The notes: generated by a model from the sequence alone, not told the origin. Counted from the stretch's first letter, positions 34,410-43,037 are shown. The stretch: 64,000 bases of DNA from Bacteroidota bacterium (GCA_016124585.1 WGNL01000014.1:1-64000); one strand, 5' to 3'. Program-made: numbers and translations.

Positions 34410-34724
34410 TTAGTGCTTGTGCAACCGTCCGAGAACGGTATCAAGGGAAGCTTTTAATTTATCAATGGCAATTCTTACGGACTGTTCTACATTATCGCCA
34501 ATGCCAGTGACTGCAATGGGCTTTAATCCTTCAAGACGAGCCTCCAAAGCGCACTGCTTATCGGCGGGTCCAGTTTTGTGGCCGTTATTGTCAGTAAGAT
34601 GAACCTCTAGTCTTGTGATTTGAGAGCTAAACCTTTCCAGCTTTTCTGAAAGTATAGTTGTAATCCTTTCTTCCAGTTTTTCACTGCCGACAATATTGTG
34701 GTCAGTATTCAATTGAATTGTCAT
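34410..34724 (-). CDS. HPF/RaiA-family ribosome-associated protein
   Basis: The product has 104 residues with the beta-alpha-beta-beta-beta-alpha layout of the family: MTIQLNTDHNIVGSEKLEERITTILSEKLERF, LEVHLTDNNG, CALEARLEGLKPIAVTGIGDNVEQSVRIAIDKLKASLDTVLGRL. Family members bind the 30S subunit and stabilise dormant ribosomes in stationary phase. This copy lacks a C-terminal dimerisation extension, so it is the short form. It is near relA/spoT and an unnamed acidic protein gene, which fits a stress-response neighbourhood (inference). Confidence 0.8.
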   Translation of the reverse strand: MTIQLNTDHNIVGSEKLEERITTILSEKLERFSSQITRLEVHLTDNNGHKTGPADKQCALEARLEGLKPIAVTGIGDNVEQSVRIAIDKLKASLDTVLGRLHKH

Positions 34725-34861
34725 AATTGTTCCGTTTAATAAGATTAGGTATTTAAGAAGTTGTGACTTTTGGATTAATTTTAAGGCTTAAACCATAGGT
34801 GTAGCAGAATTAATCCTTAGCATATATTAGTTGTTATAGCATAGTTTTAATGCAAAAATAA

Positions 34862-35200
34862 TCAACTATTGTCCTCCTCCAAGTCATCATGATTATCACC
34901 ACCAATGCTATAATAATTGTTCTCTTCATCCTCGCTTCCAATTTGTTCCATTTGGTCGTCCAGTTCGGAACCGGGCACATCCAAATCACTACCCGAAACG
35001 TCGTCCCTAAAATCCTTCTCATTTGGTGCTGATGGTTTGACATTTGGGTTTTGCTTGGTAGCAAAATTATCGGGGCTAATATCAGCTTCCTTATGGCTTT
35101 GTTTGTAAATATCTTCGCTAGGTGGGTAAAGTGGGTATCCTTCCAAGTTTTCCTTCATCGCTTTGGTTCCTTCTTTTCTTGAGGTGGTATTATCTTTCAT
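34862..35200 (-). CDS. Conserved acidic, disordered protein of Bacteroidota (unnamed family)
   Basis: The product has 112 residues with no signal and no predicted globular domain. Two conserved-looking blocks stand out: EGYPLYPPSEDIYKQSHKE near residue 20, and GSDLDVPGSELDDQMEQIGSEDEENNYYSIGGD near 68-100. Both recur, in my recollection, in small proteins across Bacteroidota. The C-terminal half is strongly acidic. Function unknown. It lies upstream of the ribosome-hibernation gene on the same strand. Confidence 0.7.
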   Translation of the reverse strand: MKDNTTSRKEGTKAMKENLEGYPLYPPSEDIYKQSHKEADISPDNFATKQNPNVKPSAPNEKDFRDDVSGSDLDVPGSELDDQMEQIGSEDEENNYYSIGGDNHDDLEEDNS

Positions 35201-35532
35201 GATAGTTGTTTTTAATGCTTGATATAATTTAAAGACATGCCTAAAACCTGAACTTTGATGCTATGTTCAATCTTGGAAGAAACAAACTTTTGTACACATT
35301 TCTAAAGCTAGAGAACTAGAGTCTGTCGCTAAATTTTAAAGTTAACACGCTAAAAACGCTGGGTGATAAATAGGGGAATAAGTACCCATTTTCCTCCTCC
35401 CCAATCTTCCAAAATCTAACTACCTTTGCCAATAGCAACAAAATATTATTTGTCGTTTTATTTGTCAATTAGGAATCGCCAATATCTTTACTAAGCATTC
35501 AGAATTGACAGTTCAAAATCAACCATTCATTT
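35201..35532. promoter_or_regulatory. 332-bp divergent intergenic region with a -7 box for relA/spoT
   Basis: TACCTTTG (35421-35428) matches TAnnTTTG on the + strand, about 105 bp before the relA/spoT ATG. The rest is AT-rich without a visible gene. I see no clear -7 box for the leftward acidic-protein gene. Confidence 0.4.
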
Positions 35533-37758
35533 ATGCCGCCACCACTTGTCGCCGAACTTAGCCAAGAAGATACCGCCCTGATTCACAGTGCGTACCGTCG
35601 GCTATTGCGTGCACTGGATGGTAAAATGGAGAAGGAAGACCACGACCAAGTAAAACGAGCCTTCGAATTGGCTGCGGAGGCGCATTCGCTCCAGCGCCGG
35701 AAGTCGGGTGAACCGTACATCACCCATCCCATTGAGGTAGCCATTATTTGCATCGAAGAAATTGGGCTGGGGCCTACCGCTGCCGTTTGTGCCTTGCTCC
35801 ACGATGTGGTCGAGGACACGGATTACACGCTAGAGCAAATCAAGGAAGTTTTTGGGGAAAAAGTAGCGCTTATCGTGGATGGCCTCACCAAATTGGATGG
35901 CACAGCTACTTCCGAAAGCCCTCAGGCGGAGAACTTTCGCAAGGTCATCAGTACGTTGGTGATAGATGTTCGGGTGGTTTTGATAAAAATGGCCGACCGG
36001 ATGCACAATATGCGCACCCTCGGCTCCATGCCCCGCCACAAGCAGTTGAAAATAGCAGCGGAGACCAGCTACATCTATGCCCCACTGGCTCACCGGCTCG
36101 GCCTCTACAATATCCGTTCGGAGTTTCAGGATCTTTGTCTGAAAATCATGGAGCCTGATACGTTTGAAGAAATCAATGAAAAACTGGACGCATCGGAAGA
36201 AGAACGGGCGGATTATATCGAGAAATTTCTGATGCCTATCCGAAAGGAACTGGACGAATCTGGACTAAAATATCGCTGTTTTGGGCGGGCAAAATCAGTC
36301 TCCTCCATTCACAATAAAATCAAGGCAAAGGATGCCCCTTTCGAGCAGGTGTACGACATTTTCGCTGTCCGCATTGTACTGGACGTAGAGCGCCGATTGG
36401 AAAAACCCATGTGCTGGACGGCTTATTCAATTGTCACGGATATTTACAAGCCCATCCCGGAACGCTTGAAAGATTGGGTAACTGTGCCAAAATCTAATGG
36501 CTATGAATCGCTCCACACAACGGTTATTGGGCAAGATGGGCGGTTTGTGGAGGTGCAGATCCGTTCCGAGCGTATGGACGAAATCGCTGAGCGGGGCTTC
36601 GCTGCCCACTGGAAGTACAAAGGGGTCAACAATCAGCCGGACGTTTATGAAAAATGGCTCGACCAAGTGCGGGAGTTGATGGAAAACCCAAACTCCGATG
36701 CACTGGAGTTTGTCAGCGATTTCAAGAACAACCTCTATTCTGAGGAAATTTTTGCCGTGACGCCCCGTGGGGATATGATAAACCTGCCGAAAGGTGCCAC
36801 AGCACTCGATTTTGCTTTCCACATCCACACCGACATTGGCTACCACTGTCGGGCCGTGAAAGTGAACAACCGCATCGTGCCAATGGGCTACAAGCTCAAC
36901 ATGGGCGACAAGGTGGAGGTGATTACCGACAAAAACCAAAAACCCAATGAGGGTTGGCTCAAGTTTGTGGTGACGGGCAAGGCCCGCTCCAAGATCCGCA
37001 ACGCCATGAAGGAGGAGCGCCGCAAAACGGGCGAACTGGGCAAGGAGGCATTGCAGCGTAAGTTCAACAACATGAAAGTGAACTTCGACCAGGGGGTGGA
37101 GACGTTGGTGAAATATTTCAGCCTGAACTCACATATTGACCTCTATTTTGCCATTGCGACGGAGGAAATCAACCTGATTGACACCTTTAAAAACTTTGAG
37201 GTCAAAGACCAAAAATTGGTCGAAATTGTGAAAGAAGCGACTGCGCCTGTTGCCGAAGGTGATAAAAAAACAGAGCCAGCTGCCAAAAGCAAGATTTCCG
37301 CCAAGACCAAAATCCTTGTGAACGGGGAACCAGCAGAGCTTTACCACTACAAGCTTGCACTTTGCTGTAACCCCGTGCAGGGCGACGATATTTTTGCTTT
37401 CCTGACGGCAAAAGAAGGGCTGAAGATCCACCGCACCAACTGTTCCAACGCCACTAACCTATTGGCCAAGTATGGCTATCGGGTGATGAAGGCCGAGTGG
37501 GTCGCCAATTTGGATAGTACCTTCGTGGTGGACTTGAAAATCACAGGCGTTGACCAAGGCATTGGCGTCATCGAAAGCATTACGAAGGAAATCGGTGGGC
37601 TGGGTGTCAATATACGCTCCTTCCACATCGAGGGCGGCGATCAGGGCTACTATGAAGGCAAAGTCAGTTTGCTGGTGCTCAACCGTGAGCAAATCAACCT
37701 GGTGATGCGAACCCTGAAAAAACTGGATTTTGTGGAGACGGTGACCAGGCTGGAATGA
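35533..37758 (+). CDS. Bifunctional (p)ppGpp synthetase/hydrolase (RelA/SpoT)
   Basis: The product has 741 residues with the full long-RSH layout. The HD hydrolase domain spans about 50-200 (THPIEVA, LLHDVVEDTDYT, KMADRMHNMRTL). The synthetase domain spans about 230-360 (FGRAKSVSSIHNKIK, PKSNGYESLHTTVIG, EVQIRSERMDEIAERGFAAHWKYK). TGS follows at about 405-465 (AVTPRGDMINLPKGATALDFAFHIHTDIG). A CNPVQGDDIFAF zinc-finger-like region and an ACT domain at about 670-741 complete it. Intact HD motifs indicate that both synthesis and hydrolysis are possible. Role: stringent response alarmone control. Confidence 0.95.
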   Translation: MPPPLVAELSQEDTALIHSAYRRLLRALDGKMEKEDHDQVKRAFELAAEAHSLQRRKSGEPYITHPIEVAIICIEEIGLGPTAAVCALLHDVVEDTDYTLEQIKEVFGEKVALIVDGLTKLDGTATSESPQAENFRKVISTLVIDVRVVLIKMADRMHNMRTLGSMPRHKQLKIAAETSYIYAPLAHRLGLYNIRSEFQDLCLKIMEPDTFEEINEKLDASEEERADYIEKFLMPIRKELDESGLKYRCFGRAKSVSSIHNKIKAKDAPFEQVYDIFAVRIVLDVERRLEKPMCWTAYSIVTDIYKPIPERLKDWVTVPKSNGYESLHTTVIGQDGRFVEVQIRSERMDEIAERGFAAHWKYKGVNNQPDVYEKWLDQVRELMENPNSDALEFVSDFKNNLYSEEIFAVTPRGDMINLPKGATALDFAFHIHTDIGYHCRAVKVNNRIVPMGYKLNMGDKVEVITDKNQKPNEGWLKFVVTGKARSKIRNAMKEERRKTGELGKEALQRKFNNMKVNFDQGVETLVKYFSLNSHIDLYFAIATEEINLIDTFKNFEVKDQKLVEIVKEATAPVAEGDKKTEPAAKSKISAKTKILVNGEPAELYHYKLALCCNPVQGDDIFAFLTAKEGLKIHRTNCSNATNLLAKYGYRVMKAEWVANLDSTFVVDLKITGVDQGIGVIESITKEIGGLGVNIRSFHIEGGDQGYYEGKVSLLVLNREQINLVMRTLKKLDFVETVTRLE

Positions 37759-37830
37759 TTCTCTTTCGAGGTGGGATTGGAGGATTTGCCATTTCCCGAC
37801 TCAAATCCTCGAACCCTCAATAAAATAACT

Positions 37831-38286
37831 ATGCGAATTGAAACAAAATGGGCCATCATTCCCACTGTTGTCATTCTGATTTGGATGCTTGTTGCACAAG
37901 CACTAGGGCTTTTCACGGTTGAAAAATTCCCTACCACCCAATTGATAGGCATCGTCATCAGTACACTTACCTTCGCCGTTACTTATTTCATGGTGACCAA
38001 GGAAAAACGGGACCACGACTACAATGGCGTGATGTCTTGGAGTGAAGGTTTTTGGACCGCCGCCCGCATGACGCTGATTTACATTCCCATTAGTTGCTTT
38101 GTATTTTACCTCTATATCCAATACATGAATCCCGGATACAAAGCGTTTATCGCAAGCGATAATTTTGTCAAAGATCCAGTCAATACTTACCTTATGGGCA
38201 ACCTAGTAAGTTCTTTTGTTTTTGGCGGGTTGTTTTGTCTAATATTTCCATTAATAACTAGAAGAAGCATTAACAGAAAAGCATGA
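37831..38286 (+). CDS. DUF4199 membrane protein
   Basis: The ATG at 37831 is chosen because it gives the family N-terminus (MRIETKWAIIPTVVILIWML). The product has 151 residues with four hydrophobic segments (about 7-25, 37-54, 78-100, 121-142) and MSWSEGFWTAARMTLIYIP in the middle, as in DUF4199, a Bacteroidota membrane family of unknown function. Its stop overlaps the M28 peptidase start by 4 bases (ATGA), so the two are translationally coupled. Confidence 0.82.
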   Translation: MRIETKWAIIPTVVILIWMLVAQALGLFTVEKFPTTQLIGIVISTLTFAVTYFMVTKEKRDHDYNGVMSWSEGFWTAARMTLIYIPISCFVFYLYIQYMNPGYKAFIASDNFVKDPVNTYLMGNLVSSFVFGGLFCLIFPLITRRSINRKA

Positions 38287-39290
38287 TTTTATTCAAAAAA
38301 ATTGCCTTCGCAATATTTGCATCCTTGATGCTCATTGCCATTGGCTGTAAAAATGACGCGCCGAAGAACAGCGAGCCAGCGGCTGACCTACAACCCTTGG
38401 CTGTGCCAAAATTCGAGCGGGATTCCGCTTTTGAGTTTGTGGCAAAACAAGTGTCGTTTGGCCCACGGGTACCCAATACCGAAGCCCAAAAACAGTGCAA
38501 GGATTGGTTGGTGGCCAAGCTAACAGCCTATGGACTCAAGGTGACCGAACAGCCGTTCAGCGCCAAAGCCTTCACCGGGAAAACACTCAACGGCATCAAT
38601 ATCATTGCCCAGTACAAACCCGAAGCGGCTAAGCGGATCTTTATCGCCTCGCACTGGGACAGCCGCTTTCAGGCTGACTCCCCGCTGGAAACAGAACGGA
38701 AGAACGAGCCCATTCTAGGTGCCGACGATGGGGCCAGTGGCGTGGGCATCATCCTGGAAATAGCCCGTACGTTGCAAGCCAATCCCGCTGATATGGGTGT
38801 TGACTTCATCCTCTACGACGCTGAGGATTATGGCGACGACAGCGATACAGAACCGAACCCAAAAAGCTGGTGCTTTGGTTCTCAGCATTGGGCCAGCAAC
38901 CTAGTGCCTAGCGGCTACAGCCCCAAATACGGAATCCTGCTGGACATGGTGGGGGCAAAAGGCACCAAGTTTACGAAGGAAGCCGTCAGCATGAATTTCG
39001 CACCGACAGTGATGAACAAACTATGGAAAACGGGGCAAAACCTTGGCTACACCAACTATTTTTCTGAGGATAAATCAGGTGCCGTCACCGACGACCACTA
39101 CTTTGTGAACACCATCGCCCACATTCCCATGATAGATATCATCGGTAAATCAGCCACTGGCGAAACGGGCTTTGGTGCCCACTGGCATACCCACAACGAC
39201 AATATAGACATCATTGACGTGCGGACATTGCGGGCAGTAGGGCAGACGCTGCTGGAGGTGATCTACCAAGAGGCAGCAGGGAGATTTTGA
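38283..39290 (+). CDS. M28-family peptidase / glutaminyl cyclase-like lipoprotein
   Basis: The product has 335 residues with a lipoprotein signal (FASLMLIAIGC, lipid Cys about 22). The metal site reads IFIASHWDSR (where His is usual in HxD), LGADDGASGVGIILEIAR, LYDAEDYGDD (acid pair) and HWHTHNDNID (C-terminal His). The order and spacing match M28 peptidases and bacterial glutaminyl-peptide cyclotransferases, which form N-terminal pyroglutamate on exported proteins. In T9SS-bearing bacteria such cyclases act on secreted cargo, which fits the many sorting-domain proteins here (inference). Confidence 0.85.
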   Translation: MILFKKIAFAIFASLMLIAIGCKNDAPKNSEPAADLQPLAVPKFERDSAFEFVAKQVSFGPRVPNTEAQKQCKDWLVAKLTAYGLKVTEQPFSAKAFTGKTLNGINIIAQYKPEAAKRIFIASHWDSRFQADSPLETERKNEPILGADDGASGVGIILEIARTLQANPADMGVDFILYDAEDYGDDSDTEPNPKSWCFGSQHWASNLVPSGYSPKYGILLDMVGAKGTKFTKEAVSMNFAPTVMNKLWKTGQNLGYTNYFSEDKSGAVTDDHYFVNTIAHIPMIDIIGKSATGETGFGAHWHTHNDNIDIIDVRTLRAVGQTLLEVIYQEAAGRF

Positions 39291-39294
39291 GGGA

Positions 39295-39322
39295 GTTATG
39301 AGTTTGCCTTTACACTCATAAC
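39295..39322. repeat. Short intergenic hairpin
   Basis: GTTATGAGT (39295-39303) pairs with ACTCATAAC (39314-39322) around a 10-nt loop. A third related word, CCCATAACTTATAG, follows. There is no T-run. Confidence 0.6.
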
Positions 39323-39337
39323 CCATAACTTATAGAC

Positions 39338-40588
39338 ATGACATACAAACTCTCCAAACCCAACCGCCACATCGAAGGCGACATCCACCTCGACGGCTCC
39401 AAGAGCATCAGCAACCGGGCGCTCATCATCCGGGCGCTCTGCGGCGAGCATTTTGACATAAAAAACCTGTCCACTTCCAAGGACACGCAGCTCATGCAGC
39501 AAATGTTGGCCTCCGATGCGGACGTATTGGATGTTGGGGCTGCTGGCACCACCTTCCGCTTTTTGACGGCTTATTTGGCCATGCGGGAAGGCAGCCAAAC
39601 CCTCACGGGTTCAGAGCGCATGAAGCAGCGGCCCATCCGTTTGTTGGTGGAGGCGCTCCGCAAATTGGGTGCAAACATCGACTACCTCGAAAACGAAGGC
39701 TACCCACCGCTGCATATCCATGCGCCAAACGGGCTGGGCAGCACGCACCAGCTCGCCATCCCCGCCGATACCAGCAGCCAGTACCTCTCGGCGCTGCTCA
39801 TGATAGCGCCCACGCTGCCCAATGGCCTGGAACTGGAACTGGTGGGCAAGCTCGTCTCCCGGCCCTACCTCGAAATGACACTGCACATGATGGCCTATTT
39901 TGGGGTCGAGCACAGTTGGTCGGGGAACATCATCTATGTGCCAGCGGGCAAGTACCAGCCGAAGCCCTTCACGGTGGAGGCGGACTGGTCGGCGGCCTCG
40001 TACTACTACGCCCTGGCGGCGCTCTCCGACGAATGCGACCTGCGCCTGCACGGGCTGTTCTCGAACAGTTGGCAGGGGGATTCGGTGATGGAGAAGATGA
40101 TGCGGCCCTTTGGGGTGGAGACGCATTACGAAGGAGAAACCACCCGGCTGCTGAAGCCGAAAGGTGCGGTGGCGCAACCGTTTTTTGAGTGGGACTTTCT
40201 GCCCTGCCCCGATGTGGCACAGACGATGGCCGTGGTCTGCGGGGGGTTGGGGGTGCAAGGGCTTTTCAGCGGATTGGAGACGCTGCGCATCAAGGAGACC
40301 GACCGCATCGCTGCCCTACAAAACGAACTGGCCAAAGTGCAGGTCTTCCTATCGAAACTGCCCGACCGTTTTTCAAAGAACAAGGACAAGGAATACTTCA
40401 TGGTGGAAGGCAAGGCCGTGGTAGTGGACGCCCCCGCCTTCCAGACCTACGAAGACCACCGCATGGCGATGGCCTTTGCGCCGCTGGCGATGCTGGGGGA
40501 AATACAGGTGGAGCACCCACAGGTGGTGGAGAAATCGTACCCGGCGTTCTGGGAGGATTTGAGGGGGGTGGGGTTTGAGGTGGAGTGA
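39338..40588 (+). CDS. aroA: 3-phosphoshikimate 1-carboxyvinyltransferase (EPSP synthase)
   Basis: The product has 416 residues. It transfers enolpyruvyl from PEP to shikimate-3-phosphate in aromatic amino-acid synthesis. LDGSKSISNRALIIRAL carries the conserved Lys near 22. DVGAAGTTFRFLTAYLAM is the G-x-A/S-G-T motif; the usual NAGTA reads GAAGTT here, as in Bacteroidota copies. SSQYLSALLMIAP, ADWSAASYYYALAAL, LRIKETDRIAALQNELAK and YEDHRMAMAFAPLA complete the active site. The end of the gene is unusually GC-rich (runs of GGGG) compared with the AT-rich module that follows. Confidence 0.93.
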   Translation: MTYKLSKPNRHIEGDIHLDGSKSISNRALIIRALCGEHFDIKNLSTSKDTQLMQQMLASDADVLDVGAAGTTFRFLTAYLAMREGSQTLTGSERMKQRPIRLLVEALRKLGANIDYLENEGYPPLHIHAPNGLGSTHQLAIPADTSSQYLSALLMIAPTLPNGLELELVGKLVSRPYLEMTLHMMAYFGVEHSWSGNIIYVPAGKYQPKPFTVEADWSAASYYYALAALSDECDLRLHGLFSNSWQGDSVMEKMMRPFGVETHYEGETTRLLKPKGAVAQPFFEWDFLPCPDVAQTMAVVCGGLGVQGLFSGLETLRIKETDRIAALQNELAKVQVFLSKLPDRFSKNKDKEYFMVEGKAVVVDAPAFQTYEDHRMAMAFAPLAMLGEIQVEHPQVVEKSYPAFWEDLRGVGFEVE

Positions 40589-40735
40589 GTTTTTTGAAAC
40601 GGTGGTGTATCTTCGCAAGGTCACTATTGAATGAGCCACAGGACAATTTAGTGATTTAACATTTGTTTCGTATTTGCTTATTCGATGGGGGCTGACAAAG
40701 CGGAAATAGGCGCAATTGGGTGTATGTGTGGGATT

Positions 40736-40762
40736 GCGTGTATACGGGAGTTAGCTGTCATT
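40736..40762 (+). other. Opening boundary box of the first AT-rich module
   Basis: GCGTGTATACGGGAGTTAGC at 40736-40755 runs into GTTAGCTGTCATT (40750-40762). The latter pairs with AACGACAGCCAGC at 41822-41834, at the end of the gene: 10 of 13 positions are Watson-Crick and the other three allow G-U. The same GCGTRTA ... AGTTAGC layout opens the leftward module at 3271-3248. Confidence 0.45.
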
Positions 40763-40782
40763 AGAAACAAATAAAAATAACA

Positions 40783-40815
40783 TTTGCGAAGGAATTTAAA
40801 TTTTTTCGATCTTTG
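40783..40815 (+). promoter_or_regulatory. Promoter of the AT-rich membrane-protein gene
   Basis: TTTG (40783-40786) and GATCTTTG (40808-40815, one mismatch to TAnnTTTG) are 21 bp apart, as in Bacteroidota promoters. This places the transcript start after the TTG at 40784, so translation should begin at ATG 40838. Confidence 0.5.
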
Positions 40816-40837
40816 CAATAAGAATAAAAATTATATA

Positions 40838-41845
40838 ATGGATTTAAGTTTAACTATTGGGATTATTGGCACTTTTGCGACTCTAATTTTTGGGGTTCTA
40901 AGTTTAAATCTTTTTAAAACTAAAAAGTATCCTGGCGAGCTTACATTTTACGAAGAAGAGTTTATTAACTTAATCAACACCGTCTCAAAAAACTTTAATG
41001 AAGTATCTATTAAGTATAAAGATAAAATTCCTGCTTTAGATATTATTTTCTTTAGTGGTACTATTTTTAATACAGGAGAAATTGATATTATTCCAAGCAA
41101 TACTGAAGCTAAATTATCAATAGAATTAAATGATTCCTATAATTGGCTCGATTTAAAAGTGGTTAGCTCCTCTCATGAAAATAAAAAAATTATCATTGAT
41201 AATGCCAAAAAAGCAAGTTTTGAATTGGGACTATTTAGAAAAAATGAATTACTACAATTCGAGGGGTTAATTCAAGTTGAAAAACATGATAGTTCAAAGG
41301 ATTCACTAAATAAGATTATGCAATTCCAGCATAGAATTGCTAACACGAAGGAGGTTGTCTGGCAAAAAGAAAAAATTGATGAACACTCTTACAAATCAGT
41401 AAAAAAAGAACTTAAATCCATGTACTTTATTATTCCAGTTTCATTATTAATTGCTGGAATCATATTTTTTTTCGAACCATTCAATTCCAATGAAAAAAAT
41501 GGCAAGCCTCAATTAGTTGCAACTAAAATTAATACTGGTGTAGAATATTCAACTTATTTGAGTTTAGACTCCGTAGTATACTTAAGACCTACCGAAAAAT
41601 TTGAAAAATCAGAATCTGATATAAAAATGAATTTTGATAAGGTTTTTAATTCTGGTGATTTTAAATATTCCTACAAGATTGATAGTTCAGATGGAAAAGC
41701 TATCAATTATCTCCTATTTAGTTTATTTCTTTTAGGAGCATTTGCCAATATACCAATAGCAATTAATGAGTATAAAAAATCACGTCGAATGAAAGGACTT
41801 GTAGACAGTATAAAAAAGAAAAACGACAGCCAGCAAAGTATATGA
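40838..41845 (+). CDS. AT-rich two-TM membrane protein of unknown function
   Basis: I do not recognise this protein. From the ATG at 40838 it has 335 residues. TM1 is at about 5-24 (LTIGIIGTFATLIFGVLSLNLF). A Lys/Asp/Asn-rich domain follows (about 30-190). TM2 is at about 196-212 (FIIPVSLLIAGIIFFFE). A polar segment with short beta motifs leads to TM3 at about 290-308 (INYLLFSLFLLGAFANIPIAI), and the tail is basic. GC is far below the neighbours (about 30% by eye). The gene lies inside matched boundary boxes and ends within the second box. These features suggest horizontal acquisition. A role in defence or membrane sensing is possible but not shown. Confidence 0.7.
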   Translation: MDLSLTIGIIGTFATLIFGVLSLNLFKTKKYPGELTFYEEEFINLINTVSKNFNEVSIKYKDKIPALDIIFFSGTIFNTGEIDIIPSNTEAKLSIELNDSYNWLDLKVVSSSHENKKIIIDNAKKASFELGLFRKNELLQFEGLIQVEKHDSSKDSLNKIMQFQHRIANTKEVVWQKEKIDEHSYKSVKKELKSMYFIIPVSLLIAGIIFFFEPFNSNEKNGKPQLVATKINTGVEYSTYLSLDSVVYLRPTEKFEKSESDIKMNFDKVFNSGDFKYSYKIDSSDGKAINYLLFSLFLLGAFANIPIAINEYKKSRRMKGLVDSIKKKNDSQQSI

Positions 41846-41897
41846 CGGTCATGCCCAGCAAAAGCTGGGCACGCCGCCGGCGCTAAACGTTCTCGGT
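41822..41897 (+). other. Integron attC-like junction between two AT-rich modules
   Basis: In order: AACGACAGCCAGC (41822-41834), complementary to the box that opens the first module; GACGG; a perfect hairpin GCCCAGC-AAAA-GCTGGGC (41853-41870); GCCGGCGCTAAAC; and GTTCTCGGT (41889-41897), which opens the next module. This is the order R''-stem-R' expected of an attC site between cassettes, with non-canonical boxes. Confidence 0.5.
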
Positions 41898-41913
41898 AAT
41901 AAAAAATGAAAAA

Positions 41914-42633
41914 ATGAAGCTATCAAATATAATATTAACCGTAGGCAGTGTTTTTGTGGTCTTCTTTGCCTATAAATGGTATAAAAGCGGCGACCCGACT
42001 TTTGAACCTTTAGTGACTTTGTTGTCGTCTCTTGTTACGGCTATTGCATATTATTTTGCATGGAAAAATCAGGGTGATAACTCAAACAAGTCTGAAACTA
42101 ATTCAGTAAAGAATTCAATTAGTGGAAATAACAATGTTCAGGCTGGAGGCAATGTTACTATAAATAATCCAAATGAAAAAAAAACTAAATTAAGACCGAT
42201 AGTGGAAATTGAGTTAAAAATGACTAGCAAAGGGCAAAGAAACAGAGGATACAGTCATAAAAATCCAGAGGTAATTACTGTTGGACAAGGAATAATACAC
42301 TTTGAACTTAAATGGGAATATCAATTTTTTATACATAATAATTCAAATACTACTGCCTACAACATTGAGATTGAATTTGAAGGGAATAAGTTGTCCTATT
42401 TGGAAAAACTTGATAAAATTAACAACCTCCCCGCAAATTCGGTAAAAACTCTAAATGCAAATTTTGTCAAAATGGAGGAATGTAGTAGTAACGAAGCGCA
42501 ACAAAAATTGAAAAGCAAATTTCCCCCAGAACTTGAAGGCACTACAATTTGCATCAAATATTTGGATGAAGAACGAAACTCATTTACCACAAAAGCAAAA
42601 ATACAGAACGATGAATTAATCAATGAAATATAA
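41914..42633 (+). CDS. AT-rich membrane-anchored protein of unknown function
   Basis: The product has 239 residues. Two N-terminal TM helices (about 4-22 and 31-50) form a hairpin. A polar linker follows with SISGNNNVQAGGNVTINN (about 70-87). The cytosolic beta-rich domain runs from about 95 to 239 (VEIELKMTSKGQRNRGYS ... WEYQFFIHNNSNTTAYNIEIEF), a layout like an immunoglobulin-type sandwich. The GNNNVQAGGNVTINN word resembles linkers seen in TM-anchored and effector-associated proteins of bacterial conflict systems; this is an analogy only. The gene is flanked by GTTCTCGGT and its exact complement ACCGAGAAC, so it looks like a single-gene mobile cassette. Confidence 0.7.
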   Translation: MKLSNIILTVGSVFVVFFAYKWYKSGDPTFEPLVTLLSSLVTAIAYYFAWKNQGDNSNKSETNSVKNSISGNNNVQAGGNVTINNPNEKKTKLRPIVEIELKMTSKGQRNRGYSHKNPEVITVGQGIIHFELKWEYQFFIHNNSNTTAYNIEIEFEGNKLSYLEKLDKINNLPANSVKTLNANFVKMEECSSNEAQQKLKSKFPPELEGTTICIKYLDEERNSFTTKAKIQNDELINEI

Positions 42634-42634
42634 A

Positions 42635-42678
42635 ACCGAGAACAACGGCTTGCTGTTCATGCCGCCGAACAGCAAGCC
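42635..42678 (+). other. Closing box and hairpin of the second AT-rich module
   Basis: ACCGAGAAC (42635-42643) starts 1 bp after the stop and is the exact reverse complement of GTTCTCGGT at 41889-41897. AACGG follows, then a 12-bp perfect stem GGCTTGCTGTTC (42647-42658) with GAACAGCAAGCC (42667-42678). The far side, where the next opening box should lie, is degenerate. Confidence 0.5.
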
Positions 42679-43037
42679 CACAAACCCAATGCTCGGCGGC
42701 ACGGCAGCAAGCCAACCATTATCAACCCAAGTCCGTGGGCATCCCACACCTCATCCCAATTTCTTAACAAATCCCACCCCCCACTCCTCGCTTCGTACAG
42801 TCATTTCCTATGCTTCGTTAGCTCAAACAGCCCTTTCGTCAAGTCACGCTAATTTTTTTGGATTTTTTGGAACAGCTTTGTCCGCAATTAACAAAGTATT
42901 GGCAGAGGAGTCAGGTAAAGCTTGAACCATGTGCCGATACCCCCCAAAACCTACCATGAGAAACAACCCGCCCATCACCGGATGGCCGGGGAATTCCACC
43001 AATAACGCTGGCAAAACAGGTGAAAGGCCGCTCCGAA
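42679..43037. other. Intergenic region without a convincing gene
   Basis: It contains a second pairing option for the module end (GCCGCCGA at about 42661 with TCGGCGGC at about 42693). C-rich sequence follows, with no gene I can support; an open frame overlapping the hairpin has no protein-like features. AAAGGCC (43023-43029) and GGCCTTT (43049-43055) form an inverted repeat around an AGGAGG just before the repeat-coded ORF. Confidence 0.4.

Noticed and set aside
40784-40837. A TTG start for the first AT-rich membrane protein
   Set aside because: The TTG lies in the -33 element of a well-spaced promoter, so it would not be in the transcript.
40736-42678. A transposon or insertion sequence carrying the AT-rich genes
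   Set aside because: No transposase and no terminal inverted repeats common to both modules; each module has its own private pair of boxes.
42623-42925. A 100-codon open frame downstream of the second AT-rich gene
   Set aside because: It overlaps the closing box and hairpin of the module, and its product is Pro/Ser/Thr-rich with no domain or signal.
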